Source of the DNA: Mycobacterium kubicae
GTDB lineage: Bacteria; Actinomycetota; Actinomycetes; Mycobacteriales; Mycobacteriaceae
Direction of reading: 5' to 3'
DNA length: 64,000 bases
NCBI RefSeq assembly: GCF_015689175.1
Contig: NZ_CP065047.1
Location: 3,658,001-3,722,000 of the forward strand
A program made the position numbers and the translations under genes. Within the stretch, counting starts at the first letter, position 1, and each line of letters begins with the position of its first letter. Below, in pieces: positions 20,501 through 29,616 of this stretch. The notes under the pieces were generated by a model that saw only the letters and a list, made by a program, of their open reading frames with translations, searched no databases and was not told the DNA's origin.

Positions 20501-22566
20501 CCGAGTGCCAAGGTGACAAAGATGTCCAGCAGTGACGCGTCGAAGCTCACCGACGACGACTGCAGCAATCGGTCCTCGGCGGTCATGCTCCATTCGGCGA
20601 TGAAGCTGTCCACATGATCGGCGATGGCCCGGTGCGATACCGCCACGCCCTTCGGTTGACCAGTGGAGCCCGAGGTGTAGATCACGTAGGCGAGATTCTC
20701 GGTGCGCAACGGACGCAGCCGTTCGGCGTCGGTCAACCACGCATCGGACAACTGTGCGGCTTCTTGTTCGGCGGTGTCGAGTTCGGACCGACGCAGGACT
20801 GCGCGGGGGCGGGCGTCGCCGACGAGATATTCGATCCGCTCGTCCGGATAGGCGGGGTCGATAGGTAGATAGGCCGCCCCGGCTTTGAGTACGGCGAGCA
20901 TCGCGACGAGGAACTCGATCGATGTGGTCATCTGCAGCCCGATGATGTCCTCGGGGCCGAAGCCCTGTTCAATGAGCCAGCGCGCCAGGCGGTTCGCCCG
21001 ACGATGCAGTACCTCGTAGCTCAACTCGGCATCGTCGGATACCAGCGCGACCGCATCGGGTGTGGCGGCTGCGGCCGCTTCCAGCACCGCCACCATGGTG
21101 GTAGGGGGTGCGGCCACGAGGTCGCCATGTGAGCGCGCCAGCACCTGCTCGCGTTCCCCGGCCCCCAGCATGTCCAGGCTGGCAAGGCGATGTTCGGGCA
21201 CGTCCAGCGCAGTGTCCAGCAACTGCACGTAGTGGGTCAGCATCTGCTCGACGAGTGCGGTGTCCAGAACATCGATCTGATACTCGAACTCCGCTGTTAT
21301 TCCCTCGGATTCGAGAACCGCCGCGAGCGCGAGCGGCAGATGAGCGGTGACCGCGCCCAACTCGAGTTGCCGCACGCCGATGCCGTCGAGCGTCAGTCCC
21401 AGTGCGCTCTTGCGCATGCTGAACCCGAGCCGGACCAGCTGGTCCATCCCGTCGTGCCCCATGCGTTCGGGATTGACTTCGCGCACCACCCGATCGATGC
21501 CGACGGACTGGTGAGCGAAGCCCTCGAGGCAGGTATCGCGAACCGCGCCGACGAACGAGGCGAACGTGTCGTGGGACCGCGCGATGATCCGCAGCAGCAG
21601 GGTGTTGCCGAAATAGCCGATGGCACCGTCGGCCGCCGCGCGACGGTCGGTGACGGGCACGGACACCAGAAAATCTGATGCGCCGGTGTAACGGCGCACG
21701 AGCACACCATAGGCTGCCAAGAACACCATGAAGGGTGTGGCAGAGCGCTCTCGGGCGAACTCTTCGACGCGGCGGTACAGTTCGGCAGGCAGCACCCGTG
21801 TCCGGCGTTCGGCCCGCCGGGAGGGGTGCGCGGCGGCCACACCGGGCAGCTGCAGCGGTTCCGGTGACGGCCGCAACGTGTCGGCCCAATAACCGACGTC
21901 ACCGATGGTGGGTTCGGCTGCTGTCTCGAGCACTTCGACCGCCACAAACTGCGCGACGTCGGCGTTGAGCTGCCGACCGTTGTATGCCGCGCTCACCTCG
22001 TTGAAGAAGACAGCCCAGGAGTCGTCGTCCCAGCAGATATGGTGTGCGACAAGCAATAACACGAAATCGTCAGGCGCACAACGGATCAGGGTGATCCGCA
22101 GCGGCAGGTCGTTGACCAGGTTGAACGGGCGGTCGAATTCGGCGCGGGCCAAGGCCTCGATCCGACTGTCTTGCTCGTCGGCGGGCGCCGCTGTCAGATC
22201 CTGAAGCTGCCACGTGGCTTCGACGTCGTCGGCGAAAACCTGATACGGCTCACCCTCACTGTCCACACCATAAGTGGTGCGCAGAATGGCGTGCCGCCCG
22301 ACCACATGGTTCACCGCTGCCCGCAGGCGCGCCTCGTCCAAATTGCCGGTCAGCCGGTAGGCGACGCAGATGTTGAGCGTCGAATCCGTCGGATCCATCG
22401 TCTGCAGGAACCACATCCGGCGTTGGCCGGTCGACAGCGGGTAGCGCTCGCCGGCGCGCACCGTCGCCGTCTTTGCGGATTTCGTTGACGCCAAACCGCT
22501 CTCGGCGATCCGGCGACGCAACAGTTCCCGACGACGTTCCTGCAACGCCTTGGCATCGTCTGCCAT
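17566..22566 (-). CDS. mbtE: Mycobactin-type NRPS MbtE (C-A-PCP-C-PCP)
   Basis: 1666-residue NRPS expected to load the first hydroxylysine and pass the chain to the beta-hydroxyacyl unit and on to MbtF. The domains are condensation 1 (about 40-480, HHICWDDDSW near 175), adenylation (about 490-990, TSGSTGQPKG near 634), carrier protein 1 (LGGHSLLA near 1025), condensation 2 (about 1090-1520, HHIVTDHASL near 1219) and carrier protein 2 (LGGDSIIS near 1587). Length and layout match M. tuberculosis MbtE (about 1680). The start is ATG 22566 (a GTG directly before it is an alternative), preceded by AGGAGTGGAG. It follows the formyltransferase gene by 37 bp and mbtF follows after 7 bp, so these genes form one operon. 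Confidence 0.93.
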   Translation of the reverse strand: MADDAKALQERRRELLRRRIAESGLASTKSAKTATVRAGERYPLSTGQRRMWFLQTMDPTDSTLNICVAYRLTGNLDEARLRAAVNHVVGRHAILRTTYGVDSEGEPYQVFADDVEATWQLQDLTAAPADEQDSRIEALARAEFDRPFNLVNDLPLRITLIRCAPDDFVLLLVAHHICWDDDSWAVFFNEVSAAYNGRQLNADVAQFVAVEVLETAAEPTIGDVGYWADTLRPSPEPLQLPGVAAAHPSRRAERRTRVLPAELYRRVEEFARERSATPFMVFLAAYGVLVRRYTGASDFLVSVPVTDRRAAADGAIGYFGNTLLLRIIARSHDTFASFVGAVRDTCLEGFAHQSVGIDRVVREVNPERMGHDGMDQLVRLGFSMRKSALGLTLDGIGVRQLELGAVTAHLPLALAAVLESEGITAEFEYQIDVLDTALVEQMLTHYVQLLDTALDVPEHRLASLDMLGAGEREQVLARSHGDLVAAPPTTMVAVLEAAAAATPDAVALVSDDAELSYEVLHRRANRLARWLIEQGFGPEDIIGLQMTTSIEFLVAMLAVLKAGAAYLPIDPAYPDERIEYLVGDARPRAVLRRSELDTAEQEAAQLSDAWLTDAERLRPLRTENLAYVIYTSGSTGQPKGVAVSHRAIADHVDSFIAEWSMTAEDRLLQSSSVSFDASLLDIFVTLALGARLVVPKPDAFSDIPYVADLISRHGVTVLHMVPSMLSTLLLLPQVKQWRQLRHVPVGGEALRGEVADQFATYFDANLRNHYGPTEAVVCSTHMTVEGTYGARVMPIGLPNRNVYAYVLDEELQPVPAEVIGELYLGGVQLARGYLGRPGLTAERFVADPFTPGMRLYRTGDLVRRNISGELEFVGRADEQVKVRGFRIELGEVEAVIATHPAVRHCLVVTEDTEAGPMLAAYLVPVTGEENLTAVAPIDLAAIRAHTASLLPEYMVPSAFAVIPDIPLTVSGKLDKRALPEPTPIGARSYRDPATATERRMCAIFARLFGWERVGAEDSFFGLGGHSLLAARLIAQIRAEFGVELTVRAVFDTPTPAGLAARVVEQLPAGPQGTPEDSGRPALLGVVRPERPPLSYSQFAMWFQYRMRGANDVFNMALGLRFNGPLDINALTQALNDIVARHEALRTNIAEHEHVPYQFVHPAREVELAVVEVPAERLDETVAELRRYVFTLESDSLIRPTLLVLGPDSHVLLLLVHHIVTDHASLGVLFDDLLVAYGARLTGRAPHWPVLPVQFADFAAWQQAAFDAGSQWGEAELAHWRDTLSGMPYQIPIVADHTRPPVLGRRGEVVSFTVSADRRAALTQLAERSGATEFMVYQSALAVLLHKLGGGTDIPIGSPVAARVDSPTTNMTGPCANVVVLRNNLSGDPSLRDAVTISRDAVLDALAHQELPIERVVEALNPPRSPSRNHPLFQTSIHFRGEDWALMPRDVTGNGATTVVPLPMDFEISLLDLNVELNVTPDAEVDVRIVANADLYEPQTVELIAQALNAALDAFATTPESLLSAVQLLPVEVMETLRTPATPARAVTSEPVVGGSEETERALIALLEELLDITEVHREDNFFALGGDSIISVQWSARAAAQGLALTPAMVFEHMTIAELAAAVDAAGDSAAAEADSTPTPQAEPMSASGLDADALAALTASWEKHS

Positions 22567-22603
22567 CACTCACTCCACTCCTGGCATAAGAAGATCGTCG
22601 GGA

Positions 22604-23542
22604 TCAGATCTGGCTGGTCAGGTAGCCGCCGCGGACAAAGAACTCGTCTCCACCACACTGGTCACCCTGCGCGGTGCGCACCCGGGTGATCACCAGCCCA
22701 CGGTTGACGCCTCGATACGCATTGGGACCGCACACCACTGCCCCACCGCCCTCTTGCACGATCACTCGCCCGGGCGTGCCGCCGTAACGAGCCTCGGACA
22801 CCCGCGCGGCAAGCACCTCAATCCGTTCCCCCCGGTAGAAGGTGAACGGGCGCGGATAGGGATCGGACAGGGCCCGCACGAACCGCTCGAGGTCTTCGGC
22901 CGGCCAGCTCCAGTCGATCAGACTGTCCCGCTCCGATCGCTTGTGGAAGTAGGTTCGTTCCGACTTATCCTGTGGCCGCCAGATCGCGGTGCCGGATTCC
23001 AACGCGCTCAACGCATCCCGCACCGCCCCTGGAATCAGGTCCATGCCGCGCAGCACCAATTCGGTACCCGTGTCAGTGGGGCCGATCGGTAGAGACCGTT
23101 GGATCAGGATGTCGCCGGTGTCCAACCCGTCGTCCATCCGGTGCACGGTCAGCCCGAATTCGGACTCGCCACTGATCAACGCCCACAACACCGGGGAGAA
23201 CCCGGTGAACTTGGGCAACAGCGAGTCGTGCAGATTGAGCGTTCCGTGCGGCGGCAGACTGTAGAGCTCTGGCGGCATCCAGCTGTACCAGCTGTTGACG
23301 ACGATGACGTCCGGCTCGGCCCGCTTCACCACGTCAATGGTCTCCGCGTCGACCCGCTCGGTGATGTGCAGCGGGATGCCCTGGCTACGTGCCAGTTCCT
23401 CGACCGAATCCGACCAGATCGCCTTGTAAGACTGCTCGCCGGCCGGATGAGTCACGGCCAGCACGACATCGTGATCCAGGTCGAGCACCGACTGGGGGGT
23501 TTTGCACCCCCAGGTCTGGAAGCCGAACGTCACGACGCGCAT
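22604..23542 (-). CDS. Hydroxylysine/hydroxyornithine N-formyltransferase (FxbA/CchA-like)
   Basis: 312-residue protein of the methionyl-tRNA formyltransferase fold, like siderophore formyltransferases FxbA (exochelin) and CchA (coelichelin). The N10-formyltetrahydrofolate-dependent catalytic centre is visible as NLHDSLLPKFTGFSPVLWAL and, downstream, HRMDDGLDTGDIL with the conserved Asp. Its length suits the siderophore subgroup. It is the first gene of the mbtE-mbtF-mbtB run and starts under an IdeR-like box at 23608. The position implies that it formylates the N6-hydroxylysine hydroxamate, as in nocobactin-type compounds that carry a formyl group there. A housekeeping tRNA formyltransferase role is unlikely in this context. 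Confidence 0.9.
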   Translation of the reverse strand: MRVVTFGFQTWGCKTPQSVLDLDHDVVLAVTHPAGEQSYKAIWSDSVEELARSQGIPLHITERVDAETIDVVKRAEPDVIVVNSWYSWMPPELYSLPPHGTLNLHDSLLPKFTGFSPVLWALISGESEFGLTVHRMDDGLDTGDILIQRSLPIGPTDTGTELVLRGMDLIPGAVRDALSALESGTAIWRPQDKSERTYFHKRSERDSLIDWSWPAEDLERFVRALSDPYPRPFTFYRGERIEVLAARVSEARYGGTPGRVIVQEGGGAVVCGPNAYRGVNRGLVITRVRTAQGDQCGGDEFFVRGGYLTSQI

Positions 23543-23607
23543 CGCAGATTTCCCCTCTCAGGCACCGCCACCGGCCACTCGCCGATGCCGAAAGCGAGTT
23601 CAGCGGA

Positions 23608-23626
23608 TTATGTTAGCCTTCGCTAA
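23608..23626. promoter_or_regulatory. IdeR-like iron box between the formyltransferase and GNAT genes
   Basis: TTATGTTAGCCTTCGCTAA matches 14 of 19 positions of the mycobacterial IdeR consensus TTAGGTTAGGCTAACCTAA. It lies in the 197-bp divergent region and could control both directions. IdeR with iron represses siderophore genes. Confidence 0.7.
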
Positions 23627-23739
23627 GTTGCTTGGCTCCGGCGGCTACTCGGAATCCGGCGCGGCCTACTCGGGGTCGGCAGAACAACTTCGGCAGCCGA
23701 TGCTGCGGTCACCATGCTGGACCCTTGCGAAGATGAACC

Positions 23740-24339
23740 GTGCAACCCCTGGCCCTATGCCCGAGAGCCGAGGTAGAAACCCTGGACCTGTTCGACCGCC
23801 GCGCCATACTGCGCGGACAACCATTCGCCGGCGAGTTCGCGCTGCGACCGCTGGACACAAGTCACGACTTGGACCTCGTGCATCGTTGGATGAATGACCC
23901 CGAGGTGGCGCGGTTCTGGCGCAAGGCGTGGCCACTAGATCGACTAGCGACGTACCTGCGCGAACAAGAGTGCAGCACGCACGTTCAGCCGTATTTGGGT
24001 GAAGTGGACGGTGTCGCGATGAGCTACTGGGAGCTCTATCGCGCCGACCTTGACCCGCTCGCCCAGTACTATGATGCGCGCCGGCACGACGCCGGCGTTC
24101 ATCTTTTGCTGGGCCCCACGGTGAGCCGCGGGCGAGGACTGGGCACCGCGCTGTTGCGGGTCGTCTCCTCCTGGCAGCTCGACGCTGATCCGCGCGCCAG
24201 TCGGGTGGTCGCCGAACCGGATTTGAGCAACGAGCGGTCGATCAGGGCCTTCCAGCAAGCCGGGTTTCGGCGCATTCGAGACCTCGTACTACCGGACAAG
24301 CTGGCCGCGCTGATGGTGCGGGAGCGGCCATCGCACTGA
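23740..24339 (+). CDS. GNAT-family N-acyltransferase, MbtK/IucB-like
   Basis: 199-residue siderophore-type acetyltransferase of the IucB/MbtK group. Features are the FALRPLDTSHDLDLVHRWMN start, the WYE-like substrate segment around SYWELYRADLDPLAQYY, and the acyl-CoA/acyl-carrier binding region GRGLGTALLRVV with SIRAFQQAGFRRIRDL. MbtK acylates the N6 amine or hydroxylamine of lysine in mycobactin. In M. tuberculosis mbtK is in a separate locus; here it is divergent from an N-formyltransferase that may modify the same nitrogen. The GTG start at 23740 is chosen because the family core begins soon after; ribosome binding is weak (TTGCGAAG). The acyl donor is not evident. Confidence 0.8.
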   Translation: MQPLALCPRAEVETLDLFDRRAILRGQPFAGEFALRPLDTSHDLDLVHRWMNDPEVARFWRKAWPLDRLATYLREQECSTHVQPYLGEVDGVAMSYWELYRADLDPLAQYYDARRHDAGVHLLLGPTVSRGRGLGTALLRVVSSWQLDADPRASRVVAEPDLSNERSIRAFQQAGFRRIRDLVLPDKLAALMVRERPSH

Positions 24340-24355
24340 TCCCGGGCAATGTCGA

Positions 24356-24374
24356 TTATGTTAGCCTACGCTAA
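24356..24374. promoter_or_regulatory. IdeR-like iron box upstream of mbtT-mbtC-mbtD
   Basis: TTATGTTAGCCTACGCTAA matches 15 of 19 positions of the IdeR consensus and is nearly identical to the box at 23608. It ends 26 bp before the mbtT start, so it probably represses the mbtT-mbtC-mbtD operon when iron is plentiful. Confidence 0.72.
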
Positions 24375-24400
24375 GTTCTTGGCCGGAAAGGTAGGAGTGC

Positions 24401-25159
24401 ATGCCACGCACACTGGGGTGGATCAGGCAATTCCACAAACCGGACTCGCCCGACAACCCTCCACTGCTGGTCTTTCCCCATGCCGGCGCCGGCGCATCTG
24501 CCTACCGCCACTTCTCCAAGGCGCTGAGCAAGAACTTCAACGTCATCGTCTTCCAGTACCCCGGTCGCCAAGACCGGGCCGCGGAGGCACCATTGGCGAC
24601 CCTCCCCGAGATTGCTGAAGGGGCATTCAGCGAGTTCGTGCACTCGGAACACAACCGCGGGGTCCCCATCGTCACCTTCGGACACAGCATGGGCGGCTGG
24701 GTAGCCTTCGAGTTCGTTCGTCTCGCCGAGAGCAACGGCGTGGCGGTGCGGCGCCTCAACGTCTCGGCGTCCGTCGCACCCAGCAATGCAACGGCCAAAC
24801 CACCGCACCCGAAAACCGACGACGACATCCTTAATTACCTCGCGGCGCTGGAAGGCACCGACTCCGATGTGTTCGCCAACCGGGAACTCATGAGACTGGC
24901 TCTCCCGGTCATCAAGGCCGACTACCACGCTTCGGACGTGTATTTCCGAGACGAGGACGTCAAGGTCACCACCTCGATTCTGGCAATCGGTGGCGACCAA
25001 GATCCCATCGTCACCCTCGGCGACCTCTACGGCTGGGGCAAGCACACCGGCGAAGTCGAGGTCACCATGTTCGACGGCGGGCATTTCTACCTCAACGAAC
25101 ACCTCGACGCGGTCGCGGAGTTGATCGCCTCGGGCGCGCAATGTGAGCAGTCAGCGTGA
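24401..25159 (+). CDS. mbtT: Type II thioesterase MbtT
   Basis: 252-residue alpha/beta-hydrolase of the external NRPS/PKS thioesterase family, which releases stalled or misprimed chains from carrier proteins. The nucleophile elbow is GHSMGG, after the family PGRQDRAAE segment. The catalytic Asp region is GGDQDPIVTL and the catalytic His lies in FDGGHFYLNEH. GGTAGGAG lies 5 bp before ATG 24401. Its stop overlaps the mbtC start (GTGA), giving translational coupling. As MbtB has no fused thioesterase, this may be the only one in the pathway. In Nocardia nocobactin clusters a thioesterase also precedes the two PKS genes. Confidence 0.9.
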   Translation: MPRTLGWIRQFHKPDSPDNPPLLVFPHAGAGASAYRHFSKALSKNFNVIVFQYPGRQDRAAEAPLATLPEIAEGAFSEFVHSEHNRGVPIVTFGHSMGGWVAFEFVRLAESNGVAVRRLNVSASVAPSNATAKPPHPKTDDDILNYLAALEGTDSDVFANRELMRLALPVIKADYHASDVYFRDEDVKVTTSILAIGGDQDPIVTLGDLYGWGKHTGEVEVTMFDGGHFYLNEHLDAVAELIASGAQCEQSA

Positions 25160-26478
25160 GCACCTACGGGACCGCTGTACCCACCTCCATCGATCCGATC
25201 GTCATATCCGGGATGGCCGTCGAAGCCCCCGGTGGCATCGACACTCCGGCGGCGCTATGGTCGGCGCTCTCTGAATCCAGAGAGCTGGTCTCGCCCTTCC
25301 CGCGCGACCGCGGTTGGCCGGTCGACGACCTGTTGTCCAGGTCGGAGCAAGACGGCTGGGGCCGGGTGTGTGACGCCGGCGGATTCATGGACAGCGCAAT
25401 GGAATTCGATCCATTGTTTTTCGGCATCACTCATCGTGAGGCCGTCGTCATGCATCCCCAGCAACGAGTCGCGATGCGAATCGCCTGGAAAACGTTGGAA
25501 AACGCAGGCATCAATCCCGGCGCGGTAGCGGGCACCGACGGCGGCTGCTTCGTCGGAATGTCGATGACCGAGTACGGCTCGCGCACCGCGGTAGCCGACT
25601 CCTACACCGGACACCGAACCGTCGGCATGGGACAACTCGGCGGCGCGGGCCGCATCTCGCACTGCCTGGGCCTGACGGGCCCATCCATGGCCGTCGATTC
25701 GGCGTGCGCCTCGTCGTTGTCCGCACTGCACCTAGCCGCAACGGCGGTCCAGATGGGTGAATGTGACTGGGCGCTGGCCGGAGCGGTGTGTGTGTTGGGC
25801 GCACCGACAGCGTTCTTCGAATTCGCCAGGCTCAACGCCCTGTCCAACGACGGGCATTGTCGCGCCTACGCCGATGACGCCAGCGGCACCCTGTGGGGGG
25901 AAGGCGCGGGAATGGTGCTCGTCGAACACGAATCGCGGGCAAAGCAATTGGGCCACCGCATCTACGGGCGCATTCTGGCGATCCGCACCAACCACAACGG
26001 CAAAGGCAAGCCGATCCTGGTACCGCGCATCCGTGCACAAGAGGAGCTGGTCCGCAAGACAATCGATGCCGCACAAATCGATCCGGCAGATATCGGCATG
26101 ATCGAAGGGCACGGCACCGCGACCCTTGCCGGTGACCCAATGGAATTGATCGCCTTGTTCAAGACCTACGGCGCCGGCGGTTCCGAGGCGCTGCTGGGCT
26201 CGATCAAGTCCAACGCCGGTCATGCTCAAGCGGCGTCAGGAATGCTGGGATTGATCAAGTTGCTGCTGTCCGGACAGCACGGCCACATTCCGCCAACGCT
26301 GTTCTCCGACAACCCGACCAAGAAGTTGGATTGGGACCTGACCGGCCTGCGCCTGGCTACCAAGTTGCACCCGTGGGAACCGAAAGACGGCGTCCGCTAC
26401 GGGGCGGCGTCGTCCTTCGGGGCCGGAGGCGCGAATGCGCACGCCATTATCGCCATGCCCGCGAGCACCGGGGAGTAA
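25156..26478 (+). CDS. mbtC: Polyketide ketosynthase MbtC
   Basis: 440-residue stand-alone beta-ketoacyl synthase that works with MbtD to make the beta-hydroxy acid unit. The active-site Cys is in VDSACASSLSAL near residue 183. The two catalytic His are in IEGHGTATLAGDP and IKSNAGHAQAASG, and the C-terminal GASSFGAGGANAH is intact. It is the same size as M. tuberculosis MbtC (444). It overlaps mbtT by 4 bp, and mbtD starts 4 bp after its stop. Confidence 0.94.
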   Translation: MSTYGTAVPTSIDPIVISGMAVEAPGGIDTPAALWSALSESRELVSPFPRDRGWPVDDLLSRSEQDGWGRVCDAGGFMDSAMEFDPLFFGITHREAVVMHPQQRVAMRIAWKTLENAGINPGAVAGTDGGCFVGMSMTEYGSRTAVADSYTGHRTVGMGQLGGAGRISHCLGLTGPSMAVDSACASSLSALHLAATAVQMGECDWALAGAVCVLGAPTAFFEFARLNALSNDGHCRAYADDASGTLWGEGAGMVLVEHESRAKQLGHRIYGRILAIRTNHNGKGKPILVPRIRAQEELVRKTIDAAQIDPADIGMIEGHGTATLAGDPMELIALFKTYGAGGSEALLGSIKSNAGHAQAASGMLGLIKLLLSGQHGHIPPTLFSDNPTKKLDWDLTGLRLATKLHPWEPKDGVRYGAASSFGAGGANAHAIIAMPASTGE

Positions 26479-26482
26479 GCAC

Positions 26483-29400
26483 GTGACACCGCTGACCTAC
26501 CGGCTCCCCAATGGCGCCACCCCCGTTCTGCTCTCGTCCGATACCGCTGAATTGGTGCCGGCCGAGGCCGCCGCCGTGCTGTCATACGCCACCGGTCACC
26601 CGGACGTCACGCCCCAGGCGATCGGCGACATGCTGTTTCGCACCCGCATGGCCCGCCGGTATCGAGCGCTGGCCATGGTGACCGACCGCAACGAACTTTT
26701 CGGCGCCCTGCAAGCGATCGTCGACAACCGCGAGCACCCTCTGGTCATCCGACCTACGCAACCCGCCTCGGCCCGCCGGCTCGCTTACGTGTTCCCGGGA
26801 CAGGGCAGCCAACGACCCGGCATGGGGCGCCTCTTCTACGAATCGGTTCCCACGTTCCGGGCGGAGGTGGACCGCTGCGCCGAGGCATTCCGCGGGCAAC
26901 TGGGCGAGTCGCCGCTCGATTACCTTCTGAACGACCAGCTTTCGGCACAAGACAGTGCTCGCACCGTGCAGCCTGCCCTATTCACCCAGATGGCCGGGCT
27001 GGCCGCGCTGTGGCGTTCTTTTGGCATCACACCGACCGTCACCGTCGGGCACAGCCAAGGAGAGATCGCAGCGGCCTACGTGTCCGGGACCATCACACTC
27101 GAGGATGCGGTGCGCGTCGTGGGCATCCGAGCACGTGCGGCCGACGAATTGGGCACTGGTGACTACGCGATGGCAGTGGTCGCCGCCGATCGCGACACCT
27201 GCGAAGACCTGCTCGCGCGCTGCACGGGCTGGGCGGAACTGTCGGTCGTCAACTCGCCGACCATGACCGGAATCTCAGGCGATCGGGCAGCCGTGCAAGG
27301 CATCGTCGATACGCTCACTGAGCGCGGAACCTTCGCCCGAGTCATCGGTGTGCAATATCCCGCCCACACCAGCTTGATCAACCAGCTCGCCGAGCGCGTG
27401 CGGGCAACCACGCAGCGCGAGATGCAGAACCCGAAGTTCTTCGACAGCGAGGTCAGTTGTGTGGGAGCCACTCTCGGCAGCCCCATCACTCAAGACCTGG
27501 CGGTCGACCAGTATTGGTTCTGGAACCTGCGCAACACCGTTCGCTTCGACAAGGCGATCGCGGGGGCTCTGGCGCTGGGTATCGACACGTTCGTCGAACT
27601 GGCAGAGCATCCGACGCTGCAGTTGGCGATCCAGGAAAACGTCGGTGCGACAACCGAAACCGACAGCGATGCCGCGAAGGTCGTGGTCGGCACGTCGTTG
27701 CGGACGGCCACCAATCTCGATGAGCTCACCCGCAACCTCGCGACGCTGGCCGTGCAGGACCTGGAGTACCCCTGGTCCGCGTTAGGGACCGGAATCGAGG
27801 GGCACCTGCCGTTGCCGTTGCTCGACTTCCCGAACACCCGGTTGAACGAGACGCGGCTATGGATGCCCTATGGCCCAGCCTCGCCCGAGCGGGCCGCCGA
27901 GACCGCGAAAGCCCCACCCGCAGCCGCTGTCCCGGCCGTGGCGCCAGTTGCGGCACCGGTGCGACTTCTTGCCGAGCGGTGGGTCCGTCTGTCGCGTCGT
28001 TCGCTGGTGCCGCCGCGCGCGATCGGCATCATCGACCACACCGGGGCCTGCGCACAACTGGCCGAGGCGCTATCGGCCGCGGCCGGTGACGTCGGCGCGA
28101 CCGCGACCGTCATCGACAGCCGAACACGCGACGCCACAACTCATCTCGACACGTATGTCATCCTGCTGCCGCCCTCAGAGCAGCTTAATGAATCCGCCGC
28201 CGCAGCCGAGGTAGCGGCGTTCTTCGGTGACCACACCTGGTGGCTTGGCCTGACCGCCGCCGTGACCGACTGCTGGCTCGTCACGGTGGGCGGAGAAGCG
28301 GCCGGGCCCGACGACGCGTCGCCAGATCTCGTGCATGCGGCGGCAGCGGCGGGCTTTCGCAGCGTCGGCGCCAAGTATCTGGGTGTGCGGTTCCGTCACC
28401 TCGACCTGCCCGCCGGTTCGACGTCACACGACGCTGCGGCCGGGATACTGGCGGCCGTACACACCGCGGCCGAATCCGAACTCGCGCTGCGCAAGGGCGC
28501 CATCCACGTCAAGCGCATCGTCGAGGGAGATAGTGCCCTGGCGGAGTCGGGAGCCGAGCTGCGCGCCGCGACACCGCCTGCCCACGTGCTCATCGTCGGA
28601 GGTACCGGGAACCTCGGGATGCAATTCTGCGCCCACTTCGCGCAACGCGGGTCTCAGCGCATCACGCTGGTGTCCCGGTCGGGCGAGACGGCCGCGGTCA
28701 CCGAGCGGCTAAGGCCCATCCGCTCCGCCGCGGCCACGCAGATCAACGTGGCCAGCTGCGACGTAGCCGATCAAGCGGCGGTCCGCCAATTGGCCCAAGA
28801 TAGCCAGGACGCGCCCGCAGATTTGATCATCCATGCCGCGGTGCAGTATTCGGGCATCGAGCTCGAAGACATCACCCGCGAGCTCGTCGATCAGGCTTTG
28901 GCGCCCAAGGTGGTGGGAATCTCCCGGGTGCTCAACGCTTTCCCGCGCACCGACGACTGCCGGGTGGTCCTGTGTTCCTCCATCTCGGCGACGGTCGGCG
29001 GTCGTGGCGTCATTGTCTACGCCGCAGCCAACCGAATGCTCGACGCCATGGCGCACCGGCTGCGGGCCGAAGGGCTGGACTGCACTTCGGTGCAGTGGGG
29101 GCACTGGAACGTCCATGAGGACGCCGACGGCTCTGCGCTGGCAGCGCTGGCCGGTACCGGTGTCATCGCCATGCGCCCCGCCGACGCGATCGCCGCCGGG
29201 TTGACAACACCGTTTCGCAGCAATGCCATTGTCGCGTCGTTCGACTTGGAACGCGCCCGGTCGGTGCTCGAGACCTGTGGCCGCGCAACGCTTCTGTCCC
29301 AGCTCAACGCGCCTGCCGTCGAGCCGGCCGTCCCAACCGAGGATGCTGGCCGAGCGCCGGCACCGGTGGCCGACACCCAGGTATCAAAGCGGTTGTTGGG

Positions 29401-29599
29401 GCTGCTGGCCGGGGCCATCGGGATCGACAGCGTCGACAAGCTGGACCCGACGATCCCCATGGTCGCCATCGGACTGGATTCCTTGCAGGCGTTGGAGTTG
29501 CGCCGTCGGGTCAAGCTGGAATTCGACCACGATCTCGAGGTTGCAGACCTGCTCGGCGGGGCGTCGATCGCCGATGTGCTGGCGAAGCTGGGCGCATAG
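26483..29599 (+). CDS. mbtD: Polyketide synthase MbtD (AT-KR-ACP)
   Basis: 1038-residue PKS subunit. An acyltransferase domain starts near residue 95 (YVFPGQGSQRPGMGRLFYES) with the nucleophile motif GHSQGE near 189. A ketoreductase domain has the Rossmann motif GGTGNLGMQF near 706 and the YAAANRMLDAM active-site segment. The C-terminal acyl carrier protein has GLDSLQALEL near 997. AT-KR-ACP with MbtC gives one extension and reduction to a beta-hydroxyacyl chain. GTG 26483 is chosen because it follows the mbtC stop by 4 bp. It is convergent with mbtH (17 bp apart). Confidence 0.93.
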   Translation: MTPLTYRLPNGATPVLLSSDTAELVPAEAAAVLSYATGHPDVTPQAIGDMLFRTRMARRYRALAMVTDRNELFGALQAIVDNREHPLVIRPTQPASARRLAYVFPGQGSQRPGMGRLFYESVPTFRAEVDRCAEAFRGQLGESPLDYLLNDQLSAQDSARTVQPALFTQMAGLAALWRSFGITPTVTVGHSQGEIAAAYVSGTITLEDAVRVVGIRARAADELGTGDYAMAVVAADRDTCEDLLARCTGWAELSVVNSPTMTGISGDRAAVQGIVDTLTERGTFARVIGVQYPAHTSLINQLAERVRATTQREMQNPKFFDSEVSCVGATLGSPITQDLAVDQYWFWNLRNTVRFDKAIAGALALGIDTFVELAEHPTLQLAIQENVGATTETDSDAAKVVVGTSLRTATNLDELTRNLATLAVQDLEYPWSALGTGIEGHLPLPLLDFPNTRLNETRLWMPYGPASPERAAETAKAPPAAAVPAVAPVAAPVRLLAERWVRLSRRSLVPPRAIGIIDHTGACAQLAEALSAAAGDVGATATVIDSRTRDATTHLDTYVILLPPSEQLNESAAAAEVAAFFGDHTWWLGLTAAVTDCWLVTVGGEAAGPDDASPDLVHAAAAAGFRSVGAKYLGVRFRHLDLPAGSTSHDAAAGILAAVHTAAESELALRKGAIHVKRIVEGDSALAESGAELRAATPPAHVLIVGGTGNLGMQFCAHFAQRGSQRITLVSRSGETAAVTERLRPIRSAAATQINVASCDVADQAAVRQLAQDSQDAPADLIIHAAVQYSGIELEDITRELVDQALAPKVVGISRVLNAFPRTDDCRVVLCSSISATVGGRGVIVYAAANRMLDAMAHRLRAEGLDCTSVQWGHWNVHEDADGSALAALAGTGVIAMRPADAIAAGLTTPFRSNAIVASFDLERARSVLETCGRATLLSQLNAPAVEPAVPTEDAGRAPAPVADTQVSKRLLGLLAGAIGIDSVDKLDPTIPMVAIGLDSLQALELRRRVKLEFDHDLEVADLLGGASIADVLAKLGA

Positions 29600-29616
29600 C
29601 GTCAGCTTGGGGCCGG

